Shown here: positions 1 to 8,080 of the stretch, piece by piece
Layout: every line of letters begins with the position of its first letter
How positions within the stretch are numbered: the first letter of the stretch is position 1
From: Paenibacillus sp. FSL H3-0469
GTDB lineage: Bacteria; Bacillota; Bacilli; Paenibacillales; Paenibacillaceae
DNA: 64,000 nt
Assembly: GCF_038051945.1 (NCBI RefSeq)
Contig: NZ_CP150302.1
Location: 4,960,001 to 5,024,000, forward strand
Reading direction: 5' to 3'
Position numbers and translations under genes: made by a program
The notes under the pieces: generated by a model
The model's database searches: none
Seen by the model: only the letters and a program-made list of their open reading frames with translations
Told to the model about the DNA's origin: nothing

Positions 1-1
1 C

Positions 2-1204
2 GGGGAGCTGGAGCGGATGCATACGATCTACTCTATTCCGCAGAGCGGATATTACATGGTGGACAAGAGTGATGATTCGGCAGCGGCTAGAAGCGAAGGG
101 ACAGTTGATTTTGCTTCGGCATCGCCGGATCTGAACGTTTTTCCTTACCTGGACTTCCAGCATTGCCTCAATAAGGCGATTGACCAGTACAAATACCATC
201 TGTTCACCTATGGGGATGCCCTGGGGCTTGCGACGCTGCGCCGCACCCTGGTATCGCATCTGGCCGAGTATCAGGTGTTCGCGAAGGCGGAGTCGATCCT
301 GATTACCTCGGGGATTCAGCAGGCGCTGGAGATACTGGCGAGAATGCCTTTTCCCAGCGGCAGGACGGAGATTCTGGTGGAACAGCCGGGGTATGATATT
401 TTTTTGAGGTATTTGGAGGCTGAGGGGCTGCCGGTGAGCGGAATCGGGCGTTCGGCGGCGGGCATTGACCTGCAGGAGCTGGAGGAACGGTTCGCCAGCG
501 GGAGATTTAAATTTTTTTACACGATGCCCAGATATCACAACCCCCTTGGGACAACCTACAGCACAGAAGAGCGCAAGGCCATTGCCGGACTGGCAGCCAA
601 ATACGATGTCTATATCGCCGAGGATGATTATATGGCGGATCTGGGGATCGGACGGCGCTATGACCCCATTTATGCGTATGACCAGACTTCCCATGTCATT
701 TATCTCAAAAGCTTCTCCAAAATCATCTTCCCGGGCCTTAGGCTCGGTGCGGTGGTGGTACCGGAGCTGCTGCTGGAGAGCTTCCGCTCCTATAAAGGCT
801 ATACAGATACCTCGCTGCTGTCGCAGGCTGCGCTTGAGGTATACATCAAGAACGGAATGTACGGGCATCACAGGCACAAGATCAAAGCCATGTACGCCAA
901 AAAAATCCGCGCGGTATACGAAGCGCTCGGGCAGCATAATACAGACGGCTTAATCGAAGCTTCTGCGGACAGCTCCGGCATCTATATCCAGTTCAAGCTG
1001 CCGCTTACCGTTAATCTGGAGCGTCTGGTTAAGCGTCTGGGGGAACGCAAAATTCAGGTGGTACCCGGTAACGGCTTCTATCTGCCGGGCTACCAGGCCC
1101 GGGACAAATTCCTGCGCATCAGTATTTCCCGTGCGGGGCTTACGCAGATTGATGAGGGAATCCTGGCGATTGTCCAGGAGGTGAAACGCGGGAGCGGGTG
1201 GTAG
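2..1204 (+). CDS. MocR-type PLP-dependent regulator/aminotransferase, 5' end missing
   Basis: The frame is open to the left window edge, so this is the C-terminal part of a longer protein. It has the fold-type I aminotransferase domain of MocR/PdxR regulators: an N-P-L-G motif in PRYHNPLG, an aspartate in AEDDYMADL, the PLP-lysine in SFSKIIFPG (about residue 235 counted from the ATG at 17) and a late arginine in LRISIS. In this family a GntR winged helix precedes the domain; it would lie outside the window. The likely role is transcription control with PLP or an amine as effector. A stand-alone aminotransferase is possible but less likely, because the frame continues upstream. A purine-rich repeat tract begins right after the stop. 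Confidence 0.85.
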   Translation, partial: GELERMHTIYSIPQSGYYMVDKSDDSAAARSEGTVDFASASPDLNVFPYLDFQHCLNKAIDQYKYHLFTYGDALGLATLRRTLVSHLAEYQVFAKAESILITSGIQQALEILARMPFPSGRTEILVEQPGYDIFLRYLEAEGLPVSGIGRSAAGIDLQELEERFASGRFKFFYTMPRYHNPLGTTYSTEERKAIAGLAAKYDVYIAEDDYMADLGIGRRYDPIYAYDQTSHVIYLKSFSKIIFPGLRLGAVVVPELLLESFRSYKGYTDTSLLSQAALEVYIKNGMYGHHRHKIKAMYAKKIRAVYEALGQHNTDGLIEASADSSGIYIQFKLPLTVNLERLVKRLGERKIQVVPGNGFYLPGYQARDKFLRISISRAGLTQIDEGILAIVQEVKRGSGW

Positions 1205-1304
1205 AGGCGGAAGAGGCGAAAGGGGAGGAAGAGGAGGAAGAGGCGAAAGAGGGCGGAAGAGAAGGAAGAGGCGAATGAGGGACGAAGAGGCTGGAAGGAA
1301 GCCC
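1203..1304 (+). repeat. Purine-rich degenerate minisatellite
   Basis: About 100 bases made almost only of G and A, with recurring GGAAGAGGCGAA-like units, end in a run of about nine C. The tract begins at the stop codon of the MocR gene. It has no convincing open frame of its own; the reverse ORF through it is proline-rich low complexity. It could be slippage-generated or decayed coding sequence. Confidence 0.6.
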
Positions 1305-1378
1305 CCCCCCTTGTTGTCTGAGCTGCGAAATGGGATCATAATAGGCTTATTATAGGAGTGAAGAAAGGCGGAACGATA

Positions 1379-2131
1379 ATGAAACCTACGAATGAAACCC
1401 TTGAGCTGTTGAACCGTCATACCTCTGTCCGCCAGTATCAGGACAAGCCGGTCAGCGACGAACTGCTGGCAGCAGTCATTGGAGCGGGGCAGATGGCTTC
1501 GACCTCCAGCAATGTCCAGGCGTACACGGTTATTGCTGTAACCGAGCCTGCGCTTAAAGAGCAGCTATCCGTTTTGTCCGGTAATCAGGGCTACATCAAG
1601 CAGTGCCCGGTCTTTCTGGTCTGGTGTGCGGACCTGTACCGGCTGCGGGAAGCGTCGGCTCCGCATTTGCAGGGGAAGCCTTCCTATGAGGACACGGCCG
1701 AGAATCTCATTGTAGCGACTGTCGATGTGGCGCTGGCTGCGCAGAATGCTGCCGTTGCGGCAGAGTCGCTCGGCCTTGGCATTGTCTACATTGGCGGCAT
1801 CCGCAATGAGATCGCTGCGGTATCTGAGCTGCTCGGCCTGCCGGAGCTGGTCTATCCGGTCTTCGGCATGTGCCTCGGGTATCCGGCCGCCGCGAACGGC
1901 ATCCGCCCGCGTCTGCCGCAGGCGGCGGTGCTGCATCATAACGGCTATAATGCCGAAGCCGCAGTGGAACAGGCCCGGGTGTACGACGCGATCTCCAGCG
2001 ACTACATGCGCGAGCGTACCGGCGGCCAGAGCGCAGCCTCCTGGTCGGAGATGATGGCGGGCCGGCTGGCTCAGCCTGCCCGGCTGCACATGAAGGAATT
2101 CCTGCTTAGCAAGGGATTCATGCAGAGGTAG
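1379..2131 (+). CDS. NfrA-type NAD(P)H nitroreductase / FMN reductase
   Basis: This is a nitroreductase-fold flavoprotein of about 250 residues, the usual size for the NfrA/FRase I group, which reduces nitro compounds, quinones or free FMN with NAD(P)H in the cytoplasm. The N-terminal RHTSVRQYQDKPV segment is the FMN-phosphate binding signature, and the GLGIVYIGGIRN stretch is typical of the family core. A GTG at 1358 is also in frame. I prefer the ATG at 1379 because AAAGGCGG sits about 8 bases upstream and MKPTNE matches the expected N terminus. The gene is monocistronic, with a clear terminator after it. The physiological substrate is not visible. Confidence 0.88.
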   Translation: MKPTNETLELLNRHTSVRQYQDKPVSDELLAAVIGAGQMASTSSNVQAYTVIAVTEPALKEQLSVLSGNQGYIKQCPVFLVWCADLYRLREASAPHLQGKPSYEDTAENLIVATVDVALAAQNAAVAAESLGLGIVYIGGIRNEIAAVSELLGLPELVYPVFGMCLGYPAAANGIRPRLPQAAVLHHNGYNAEAAVEQARVYDAISSDYMRERTGGQSAASWSEMMAGRLAQPARLHMKEFLLSKGFMQR

Positions 2132-2138
2132 TGAACAG

Positions 2139-2177
2139 AAAGGCCTTCTCCAGAGTCTGTGGGGGAGGCCTTTTTTT
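2139..2177 (+). terminator. Rho-independent terminator of the nitroreductase gene
   Basis: A stem AAAGGCCTTCTCC pairs with GGGGGAGGCCTTT across a short loop and is followed by a T run, eight bases after the stop codon. Confidence 0.85.
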
Positions 2178-2224
2178 GATTGGAGGAGGATAGACCGAAC
2201 GTATGCGTAAAGCCCAATATTGTA

Positions 2225-2480
2225 GGCTGGCGCGAAGGTACATAGGCTCAATACGCCACAGCCAGTAACAAATATTGAAATTTCCTGCACGAATTGCAAC
2301 AATGCTGCCCAATATAAGCGGCCTATGAAGAAATGCTGCACAAAATGCAACAAAGCCAGCACACACGTGCTCAAAACACCGAAATTCCTGCAAATGATGC
2401 AACAATGCACCGCAGCCAGTGACATGTCTATAGAAATCCTGCAATAAGTACAACAATGCTGCCACATACAAGCGGTTACT
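2225..2480. repeat. Degenerate tandem array, about 52-bp period (CTGCA/TGCAAC type)
   Basis: Units beginning GAAAT-CCTGCA start near 2277, 2330, 2381 and 2433, giving spacings of 53, 51 and 52. Each carries a small dyad CTGCA-N5-TGCAAC followed by AATGC-GC. An older, more decayed unit may precede 2277. No plausible gene lies here; the long reverse ORF is a Cys-rich shadow. The next array starts about 50 bases further on with the same pitch but a different sequence. Confidence 0.65.
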
Positions 2481-2532
2481 GGGATTGCAAACCATCAAAA
2501 TTGGCCATAGATAGGCAGAACATTGCTATGAT

Positions 2533-2800
2533 GTGCTACTGCGGGGATATCTTAGGTAAATGTATGCCGAAAACAACATACAATGTGCTACTGCGGGGTG
2601 ACCGAGGTAAATGTATACCGAAAACAACATACAATGTGCTACTGCGGGGTGACCGAGGTAAATGTATGCCGAAAACAACATACAATGTGCTGCTGCTGAG
2701 GTGACCGAGGTAAATGTATACCGAAAACAACATACAATGTGCTACTGCTGAGGTGAGCGGGGTGAATGTATACCGAAAACAACATACAATGTGCTACTGC
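2533..2800. repeat. Tandem array of five 51/52-bp units (GAAAACAACATACAA type)
   Basis: The string GTGCT(A/G)CTGC recurs at 2533, 2585, 2636, 2687, 2739 and 2791, so the period alternates between 51 and 52. Each unit contains TGTAT-RCCGAAAACAAC-ATACAA, an inverted TGTAT/ATACA pair around a conserved A-rich centre. The copies are highly similar to one another. The in-frame repeat peptide (PKTTYNVLLRGDRGK) exists on paper, but no ribosome site supports translation. The rest of the 2180-3058 gap holds only these arrays and about 250 bases without recognisable features. Confidence 0.9.
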
Positions 2801-3058
2801 AAGGGTGAGTGAGCCGAAGCGAGCGGAAGGGTATACTCCTGTTTGATTATTTTGCGTGCATAGAAAAATTGCATTTAAAGAAATATTGCGTGTTGCGCAA
2901 AAATATGGAAAGTGCTAAAATCTGGTTAGAGGTTGGATTTCGCTGGACGCCAACACCCGGGCCCGGAATCGCGCCGTAGCCTAATTCCCTCTCCGCTTCG
3001 CGGCTGTGTCTGCTGTGGATGATCTTGAAACGATAGATTCGAGAAGGAGGAGAATGGT

Positions 3059-4321
3059 ATGGTACAGGTAGACGGGCAAGAGACAAAGGTGGCTGCACGA
3101 TTAACGCATAAGGTATTCTTCGAGCGGGATGACATTGAGTTCACGTTCCAGTGGCTGCTGTCGTTCGTACATTGCGGCGGTGTGTCGCAGGGTGAAGTAT
3201 TTAAGCTTGCACGGAACATCGATCCGAACTCTTTGGCCAGCTGGAAGACTGAATTCGAGAAGGAAGCCGTTAAAATCGAGGCAACGGCAGAGAACTGCCT
3301 GAAGAAGGGACATCTGATCAGTGCCAGCGAGGCTTTTATCCGTGCCCACTCGTATTACCGGGCAGCCTTCTATGGAGCTTTTCCCGGTGAACCGGATTTC
3401 GCGCGGTATCACGGCAAAAGTGTGGAATGTTTCCGCAAGGCGCTTGATGCGAAGTCTGAGCAGATTCCCCATGAGTGGGTCGAGGTGGAGTACAAGGGGT
3501 ATAAGTTCCCGGGGTGCTTCCTGAAGGCGGAGCACGGTAATGCGCCTAAGCCAACGATTATCTTTCATAACGGCGGGGAGACACACAAGGAAGACACTTA
3601 TTTTCTCGGAGGGCAAGCGGCTATTGACCGGGGATATAACGCGCTGATCGTAGATCTTCCTTATGATGTATGTGTCCGGTTCTATGAACCTGAGGCGACC
3701 GCCAGAAACTTCCCGCGGGAAGAGCTGTATAATGTCTACAGAGCCACCACGGATTTCGTCCTGGCCCGTCCGGATGTGGACCCTGAGCGGCTGGTTGTCA
3801 GCGGTATGAGCTATGGCGGGGCCAAAACGATGGTTCATGCAAGCTGTGACGACCGCTTCGCAGCGGCAGTGCCCAACTCACCGGTGTACTCCATGGCGTC
3901 CTTCATTGAACGCGGAATGCCTTCGTTCCTGCGTGGCACCGCGGAGGAAGCGAAAGAAGCGAGCAAAAAGATGCCGTACACCGGCCAGGTCCTGTTCGCC
4001 GGATTAGCCTGGTCCCATGGCTTGGACAGCATTGCCGGGTGGCATGGTTCAGCCGGAGAAGTGATGGAGGTTGATCCTAAAGACGTCAAGTGTCCCCTGC
4101 TCTCCATGTATTCGGAAGCGGAGCATCCCGAGATGCAGCGGCAAGCGATCGACACTTACGAGAAGGCTCCGAACAAGAAGAATGCGATCTTCAAGGGGAC
4201 GGAGGAGGATGGTGCCGACCTGCATTGCCAGCTGAACAATCTGCCGCTCAGCTACCAGGTAATGTTTGACTGGCTGGATGAGGTACTGGATTATAACATT
4301 CAGCTACAACCGGCGCAGTAA
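3059..4321 (+). CDS. Alpha/beta hydrolase (acylaminoacyl-peptidase-like)
   Basis: A 420-residue cytoplasmic protein. The N-terminal ~150 residues are a helical cap; the C-terminal part is an alpha/beta hydrolase with an oxyanion HNGGE segment and a nucleophile elbow GMSYGGAK. A likely acid/histidine region is near the end (DGADLHCQ). The architecture resembles the esterase/lyase group that includes 2,6-dihydropseudooxynicotine hydrolase, but the substrate cannot be assigned. The ATG at 3059 has AAGGAGGAG about 7 bases upstream. A TetR gene follows about 90 bases downstream on the same strand and may control it. There is no signal peptide. Confidence 0.82.
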   Translation: MVQVDGQETKVAARLTHKVFFERDDIEFTFQWLLSFVHCGGVSQGEVFKLARNIDPNSLASWKTEFEKEAVKIEATAENCLKKGHLISASEAFIRAHSYYRAAFYGAFPGEPDFARYHGKSVECFRKALDAKSEQIPHEWVEVEYKGYKFPGCFLKAEHGNAPKPTIIFHNGGETHKEDTYFLGGQAAIDRGYNALIVDLPYDVCVRFYEPEATARNFPREELYNVYRATTDFVLARPDVDPERLVVSGMSYGGAKTMVHASCDDRFAAAVPNSPVYSMASFIERGMPSFLRGTAEEAKEASKKMPYTGQVLFAGLAWSHGLDSIAGWHGSAGEVMEVDPKDVKCPLLSMYSEAEHPEMQRQAIDTYEKAPNKKNAIFKGTEEDGADLHCQLNNLPLSYQVMFDWLDEVLDYNIQLQPAQ

Positions 4322-4414
4322 GCCATTCCGCAGGATTAGGGCCGGATCTGCGGTGCTGCCCTTTCAGCACCGCAGATCTTTGACTACATATAAGGATTGG
4401 AGCAATTGAGTGAC

Positions 4415-5002
4415 ATGACGAATGAAAAACAGGGCTTGAGAGAACGCAAAAAAGAAGAGACCAGGCGGACGCTGAGCGATGTAGCCTGCAGACTTGCCAT
4501 GGAGAAAGGGGCCAGCCAGGTCCGGGTGGAGGATATTGCCGCAGCTGCGAATGTCTCCATGCGGACGTTCAATAACTATTTTGCGTCCAAAGAGGCTGCG
4601 ATTGTCGGCAATGCGTACCAGCGTTCCGAGCGGATAGCGGCTACCCTTGCCAGCCGTCCGTCCGGGGAACCGCTGCAAGACTCGATCCGGGCTGCTGTGC
4701 TTGACGGATTCGCCGAGACAACGGACCGGCAGTGGTATGCCCGCGTCGTCCTCCTTCGTGATGATCCGGCATTGTTCGGCGCCACACGCAAGGTGGAGAT
4801 CGAGATTGAGCGGGAGCTGGCCAAGGTGATTGCGGAACGTACACATAAGGATGTGAAGCTCGACCTGTATCCGGACTTATTGGCCGCGCTGCTTATGGCA
4901 GCGATACGCACAGCGGTTTTCCATTGGGTAAGTGCACCTCCCGGAGGACAGACGCTGAACGACATGCTGGAACAGGCGATTGGGCAATTGAGGTTTGAGT
5001 AA
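4415..5002 (+). CDS. TetR family transcriptional regulator
   Basis: This is a TetR-type repressor of about 195 residues. The N-terminal helix-turn-helix is visible: RVEDIAAAANVSMRTFNNYF followed by ASKEAAI. The C-terminal ligand domain is not diagnostic. The start is uncertain. An ATG at 4415 is preceded at some distance by GGAG; TTG codons at 4406 and 4397 are also in frame, and AAGGA (4392-4396) would fit the TTG at 4406. A terminator follows directly. The likely targets are its own promoter and the hydrolase gene upstream. Confidence 0.85.
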   Translation: MTNEKQGLRERKKEETRRTLSDVACRLAMEKGASQVRVEDIAAAANVSMRTFNNYFASKEAAIVGNAYQRSERIAATLASRPSGEPLQDSIRAAVLDGFAETTDRQWYARVVLLRDDPALFGATRKVEIEIERELAKVIAERTHKDVKLDLYPDLLAALLMAAIRTAVFHWVSAPPGGQTLNDMLEQAIGQLRFE

Positions 5003-5011
5003 TATGCACAC

Positions 5012-5062
5012 GGAGGCGCTCCTGCTACGATATCGAAATCGTGGACAGGAGCGCCTTATTTA
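5012..5062 (+). terminator. Terminator after the TetR gene
   Basis: GGCGCTCCTG pairs with CAGGAGCGCC around an inner ACGAT/ATCGT stem and is followed by TTATTT. Confidence 0.8.
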
Positions 5063-5065
5063 AAT

Positions 5066-5158
5066 ATAAACTTATATGTTTCACATGATAAATTATCCTT
5101 CTATTTCTCGCTGAAACGGTACTGTCCTTAAAAGGACGATAAAGCCGTTTCCACTTGT
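5066..5158. repeat. Dispersed ~95-bp hairpin repeat, copy A
   Basis: This is near-identical to the segment at 46158-46253. Both contain TATCCTTCTATTTCTCGCTG, followed by a nested hairpin with an outer arm GAAACGG/CCGTTTC and an inner arm GTCCTT/AAGGAC. Both end in TCCACTTG. Sequence differences inside the stem keep most pairing. Confidence 0.85.
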
Positions 5159-5164
5159 TGCCGG

Positions 5165-5195
5165 GTGACAGTTGTCACTTTGAATCGGTGACAGT
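5165..5195. promoter_or_regulatory. Candidate operator with GTGACAGT repeats
   Basis: GTGACA and TGTCAC form a dyad with a 2-base spacer at 5165-5178. A second GTGACAGT starts at 5188, 23 bases after the first. The site lies about 80 bases upstream of the ABC transporter/two-component operon, where a DesR-like regulator would be expected to bind. The binding protein is inferred. Confidence 0.4.
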
Positions 5196-5273
5196 CCATA
5201 CTGATGCTTCTCTCCGGTCTCCGGTACTATAGCAATATAGCCAACAGGGCAGAAGGACACGGAGGGATACACG

Positions 5274-6185
5274 ATGGAACATGTCATTGAAATGAACAAT
5301 GTCAGCCGCAGCTTCCAGGAGAAGCAAGCGGTGAAGCAGGTAAGCTTCACGATTAGCCGCGGCTCGATCACAGCGGTGCTTGGCCCTAATGGAGCCGGCA
5401 AAACCACTACACTGGCGATGCTTCTGGGCCTGCTTGAGCCTTCGGAGGGCAGCGTGAAGGTGTTCGGTCTTAAGCCGGCAGATGTCAGAGTGAAGCAGCG
5501 GACCGGAGCCATGCTCCAGGAGGTCAGCGTCATGGACCGGCTGAAGGTCCGGGAGATTCTGGCCCTGATCCGCAGCTATTATCCGCAGCCTATGGAGATG
5601 GAGGTGCTGCTTCAGGCGACGGGGCTGGGGCCGGCGGATCTGAACCGCTATGCGGAGAAGCTTTCCGGCGGACAGAAGCGCAGTCTCAGCTTCGCGCTGG
5701 CGCTGGCGGGCAACCCGGATCTGCTGTTTTTTGACGAGCCGACGGTGGGGCTGGATACGACAGCCCGGCGGCATTTCTGGGAGAGGGTGCGGGGACTGGC
5801 CGACCAGGGCAAGACGATCCTGTTCACCACCCATTATTTGCAGGAGGCGGAGGATATCGCGGACCGGATTCTGCTGTTCAACCGGGGAATGCTGGCGGCG
5901 GACGGAAGCCCGGACGAGATTAAGGCGAGACTGGTTAAGAAGTCGCTGTCCTTCCTGGCGTCCGGCGACCCGGCACTGCTGCGCAGTCAATTGCTGGAGC
6001 TGCCAGCCGTGGAAGGCTGCTACGAGAAGGATGGACGCCTGCATGTGACGACAGAGAATACGGATGAGGCGCTGCGCGCTATTTTCGTGAACGGACTGGC
6101 TGTGCAGGATGTACGGATCGACCAGGGGAAGCTGGATGAAGCGTTCGAGCAATTGACCCTGAATCAAGAGGAGGCGGCAGTATGA
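5274..6185 (+). CDS. ABC transporter ATP-binding protein (YvfR-like)
   Basis: A 303-residue ATPase for an ABC-2 type exporter. Walker A GPNGAGKTT lies near residues 37-45, the signature LSGGQKRSL near 130 and Walker B LLFFDEPTVGLD near 152. An H-switch follows in FTTHYLQEAE, and the C-terminal extension is typical of drug or lipid exporters. The ATG has GGAGGG upstream. The stop overlaps the start of the permease gene by 4 bases (ATGA), so the two are translationally coupled. The four-gene order ATPase, permease, NarL-family kinase, response regulator is that of Bacillus subtilis yvfRSTU. The exported substrate is unknown. Confidence 0.92.
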   Translation: MEHVIEMNNVSRSFQEKQAVKQVSFTISRGSITAVLGPNGAGKTTTLAMLLGLLEPSEGSVKVFGLKPADVRVKQRTGAMLQEVSVMDRLKVREILALIRSYYPQPMEMEVLLQATGLGPADLNRYAEKLSGGQKRSLSFALALAGNPDLLFFDEPTVGLDTTARRHFWERVRGLADQGKTILFTTHYLQEAEDIADRILLFNRGMLAADGSPDEIKARLVKKSLSFLASGDPALLRSQLLELPAVEGCYEKDGRLHVTTENTDEALRAIFVNGLAVQDVRIDQGKLDEAFEQLTLNQEEAAV

Positions 6186-6922
6186 TGAAACCAATGATGG
6201 CCCAGTGCAAGGCAGAGCTGCTGCGGATTATCCGCAATCCCTATTATGTATTCTGGTCGCTGCTCATGCCGATTATGTTCTACTTCATTTTCACCCGGGT
6301 GGTGAATACGGGGACGGACGATACGAAGCAGTGGCAGGCGCATTATCTGATGTCGATGGCGGCCTTCAGCGTGATGGGCTCGGCGATTATGACCCTCGGC
6401 ATCCGGCTGGTGCAGGAGCAGACGCAGGGCTGGAATACGTTTATCCGCATTACTCCGCTGCCGTCCCCGGTATATTTTTTCGGCAAAATGTTCGGTCAGA
6501 GCGTCATGCATCTGTTCTCGATCCTGTGTATTTTCGCAGCCGGGTATCTGATCAACGGGGTGTCGCTGACAGCAGCGCAGTGGCTGCTTAGTGGCCTGTG
6601 GCTGCTTGCGGGCTCGCTGCCTTTTCTCGCGCTGGGTACGATTATCGGGTCCATGAAGCGGGTGGATACGGCGAGCGGGGTGAGCAATGTGCTCTATATG
6701 GGGCTGGCGGTGGCCGGGGGCATGTGGATGCCTCTCGACATTATGCCTAAGCTGATGCAGAAGATCGGGCACTGGCTGCCGTCCTACAATTATGGAGGTG
6801 GAGCCTGGGCGATTGTAGCGGGAGGTTCCCCGTCGTGGAAGGCTGTGCTGCTGCTGCTCGGTTACCTGGCCGTATTTATGTTATTATCGGTCTATATAAG
6901 GCGAAAACAGGAAGCGGTGTAA
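6182..6922 (+). CDS. ABC-2 type permease (YvfS-like)
   Basis: A 246-residue integral membrane protein with about six hydrophobic helices, starting with a short cytoplasmic segment and the YYVFWSLLMPIMFYFIF helix. The organisation and the late RRKQEAV tail match ABC-2 exporter permeases. It overlaps the ATPase gene by 4 bases and ends 6 bases before the sensor kinase. It should form the membrane channel for the preceding ATPase. Substrate prediction from the sequence is not possible. Confidence 0.9.
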   Translation: MMKPMMAQCKAELLRIIRNPYYVFWSLLMPIMFYFIFTRVVNTGTDDTKQWQAHYLMSMAAFSVMGSAIMTLGIRLVQEQTQGWNTFIRITPLPSPVYFFGKMFGQSVMHLFSILCIFAAGYLINGVSLTAAQWLLSGLWLLAGSLPFLALGTIIGSMKRVDTASGVSNVLYMGLAVAGGMWMPLDIMPKLMQKIGHWLPSYNYGGGAWAIVAGGSPSWKAVLLLLGYLAVFMLLSVYIRRKQEAV

Positions 6923-6928
6923 TGTACA

Positions 6929-8080
6929 ATGGCTAGTAAGCAGTTCCGGTTCTTTCCGCAAAAATTCGGCTTCTTCCCCTATATCTGGCTGATCTATCTG
7001 GTGTTCCCGATTCTTAACCTTCAGGGGTATAGCGGGGTCAAGCTGATGGCGGGGTATGGGCTGGTCCTGCTGTTCCTGGTGACGTACCGTCAGCTCTACT
7101 GGACGGAGGGTAGAACGTACACGGCCTGGATGGGAGTGCAGCTGCTGATTATTGTCGTGCTAACCGTAGTCTATAGCCCCTACAACATGTATATGGGCTT
7201 CTTCTCCAGTAACTTTATTGGCTGGTATACTGATACGCGCCAATTCAGACAGGCTCTTGCGGTGTTCACCGCTGTGCTGGCCGGACTGGGCCTGTTCTAC
7301 CTGCCGCAGGTGTATGGCCCGGATATCCTTTTCATGCTGCCATTTGCGATAATGATGCTGATCACGCCCTTCGGCATCCGCTCCATTAACCGGCGGCGGG
7401 TGCTGGAGAAGGAGCTGGACCAGGCTAACGAGCAGATCAAGGAAATGATCAAGCGCGAGGAACGGATGCGCATCGCCCGTGATCTGCATGACACGATGGG
7501 GCATACCCTGTCGCTTATTACCTTGAAGAGCCAGCTTGTTGAGAAAATGGTGGTGAAGAATCCCGAGCGGGCGCAGGCGGAAGCCCGTGAGATCCAGCGG
7601 ACCTCGCGGGCCGCGCTGCGCCAGGTGCGGGAGCTGGTCTCTGAGATGCGTGCAGTCTCAGTTGCCGAAGAGCTGGCTGAGGCGGCGGAGATGCTGCGCA
7701 GCGCGGAGATCGCACTTGAGGTAGAGGGAGATGCAGCGCTGCCGGGTGTATCCGATCTGACGCAGAGTATTCTCAGCCTCTGTATCAAGGAGGGGATTAC
7801 CAACATCGTTAAGCATAGCCGTGCGGACCAATGCCGGATTAGCATCGTAATGACACCCGGCGAGGTACAGATTACGCTGGAGGATAACGGCATAGGGGTA
7901 GAAGCGAGCGGTTCAGGGGGGGCGGAGCGCCGGGACGGCAACGGCATGAAGGGGATGGGCGAGCGGCTGGCCCTGATTGACGGCTCGCTGACGCTGGCTC
8001 CGGGACCCGGCGGGGGAAGCCGGCTAACGGTGGTTACACCAAGAGTAGTGAAGGATGGAAAGGATGGGGAAACAGCATGA
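6929..8080 (+). CDS. Sensor histidine kinase, NarL/DesK family (YvfT-like)
   Basis: A 383-residue kinase. The N-terminal ~140 residues hold about four to five transmembrane helices with almost no extracellular domain, as in DesK-type membrane sensors. A coiled stretch leads to the HisKA_3 motif ARDLHDTMGHTLSL with the phosphorylated histidine at residue 187. A HATPase_c domain follows, with DNGIG and GNGMKGMGERL boxes. Its ATGA overlap with the response regulator gene indicates coupling. It probably senses a membrane or envelope signal related to the adjacent exporter. Confidence 0.92.
   Translation: MASKQFRFFPQKFGFFPYIWLIYLVFPILNLQGYSGVKLMAGYGLVLLFLVTYRQLYWTEGRTYTAWMGVQLLIIVVLTVVYSPYNMYMGFFSSNFIGWYTDTRQFRQALAVFTAVLAGLGLFYLPQVYGPDILFMLPFAIMMLITPFGIRSINRRRVLEKELDQANEQIKEMIKREERMRIARDLHDTMGHTLSLITLKSQLVEKMVVKNPERAQAEAREIQRTSRAALRQVRELVSEMRAVSVAEELAEAAEMLRSAEIALEVEGDAALPGVSDLTQSILSLCIKEGITNIVKHSRADQCRISIVMTPGEVQITLEDNGIGVEASGSGGAERRDGNGMKGMGERLALIDGSLTLAPGPGGGSRLTVVTPRVVKDGKDGETA

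Noticed and set aside
950..1420. 156-residue reverse ORF with proline-rich repeats
   Set aside because: It is the complement of the purine-rich tract and the ends of two real genes; no ribosome site or family signal.
2456..2704. ORF coding for repeated PKTTYNVLLRGD peptides
   Set aside because: It follows from the 52-bp array being read in one frame; unit length alternates between 51 and 52, so the frame is not maintained, and no ribosome site exists.
2225..2800. CRISPR array
   Set aside because: The repeats are contiguous units with little unique spacer sequence, and no cas genes are present in the window.
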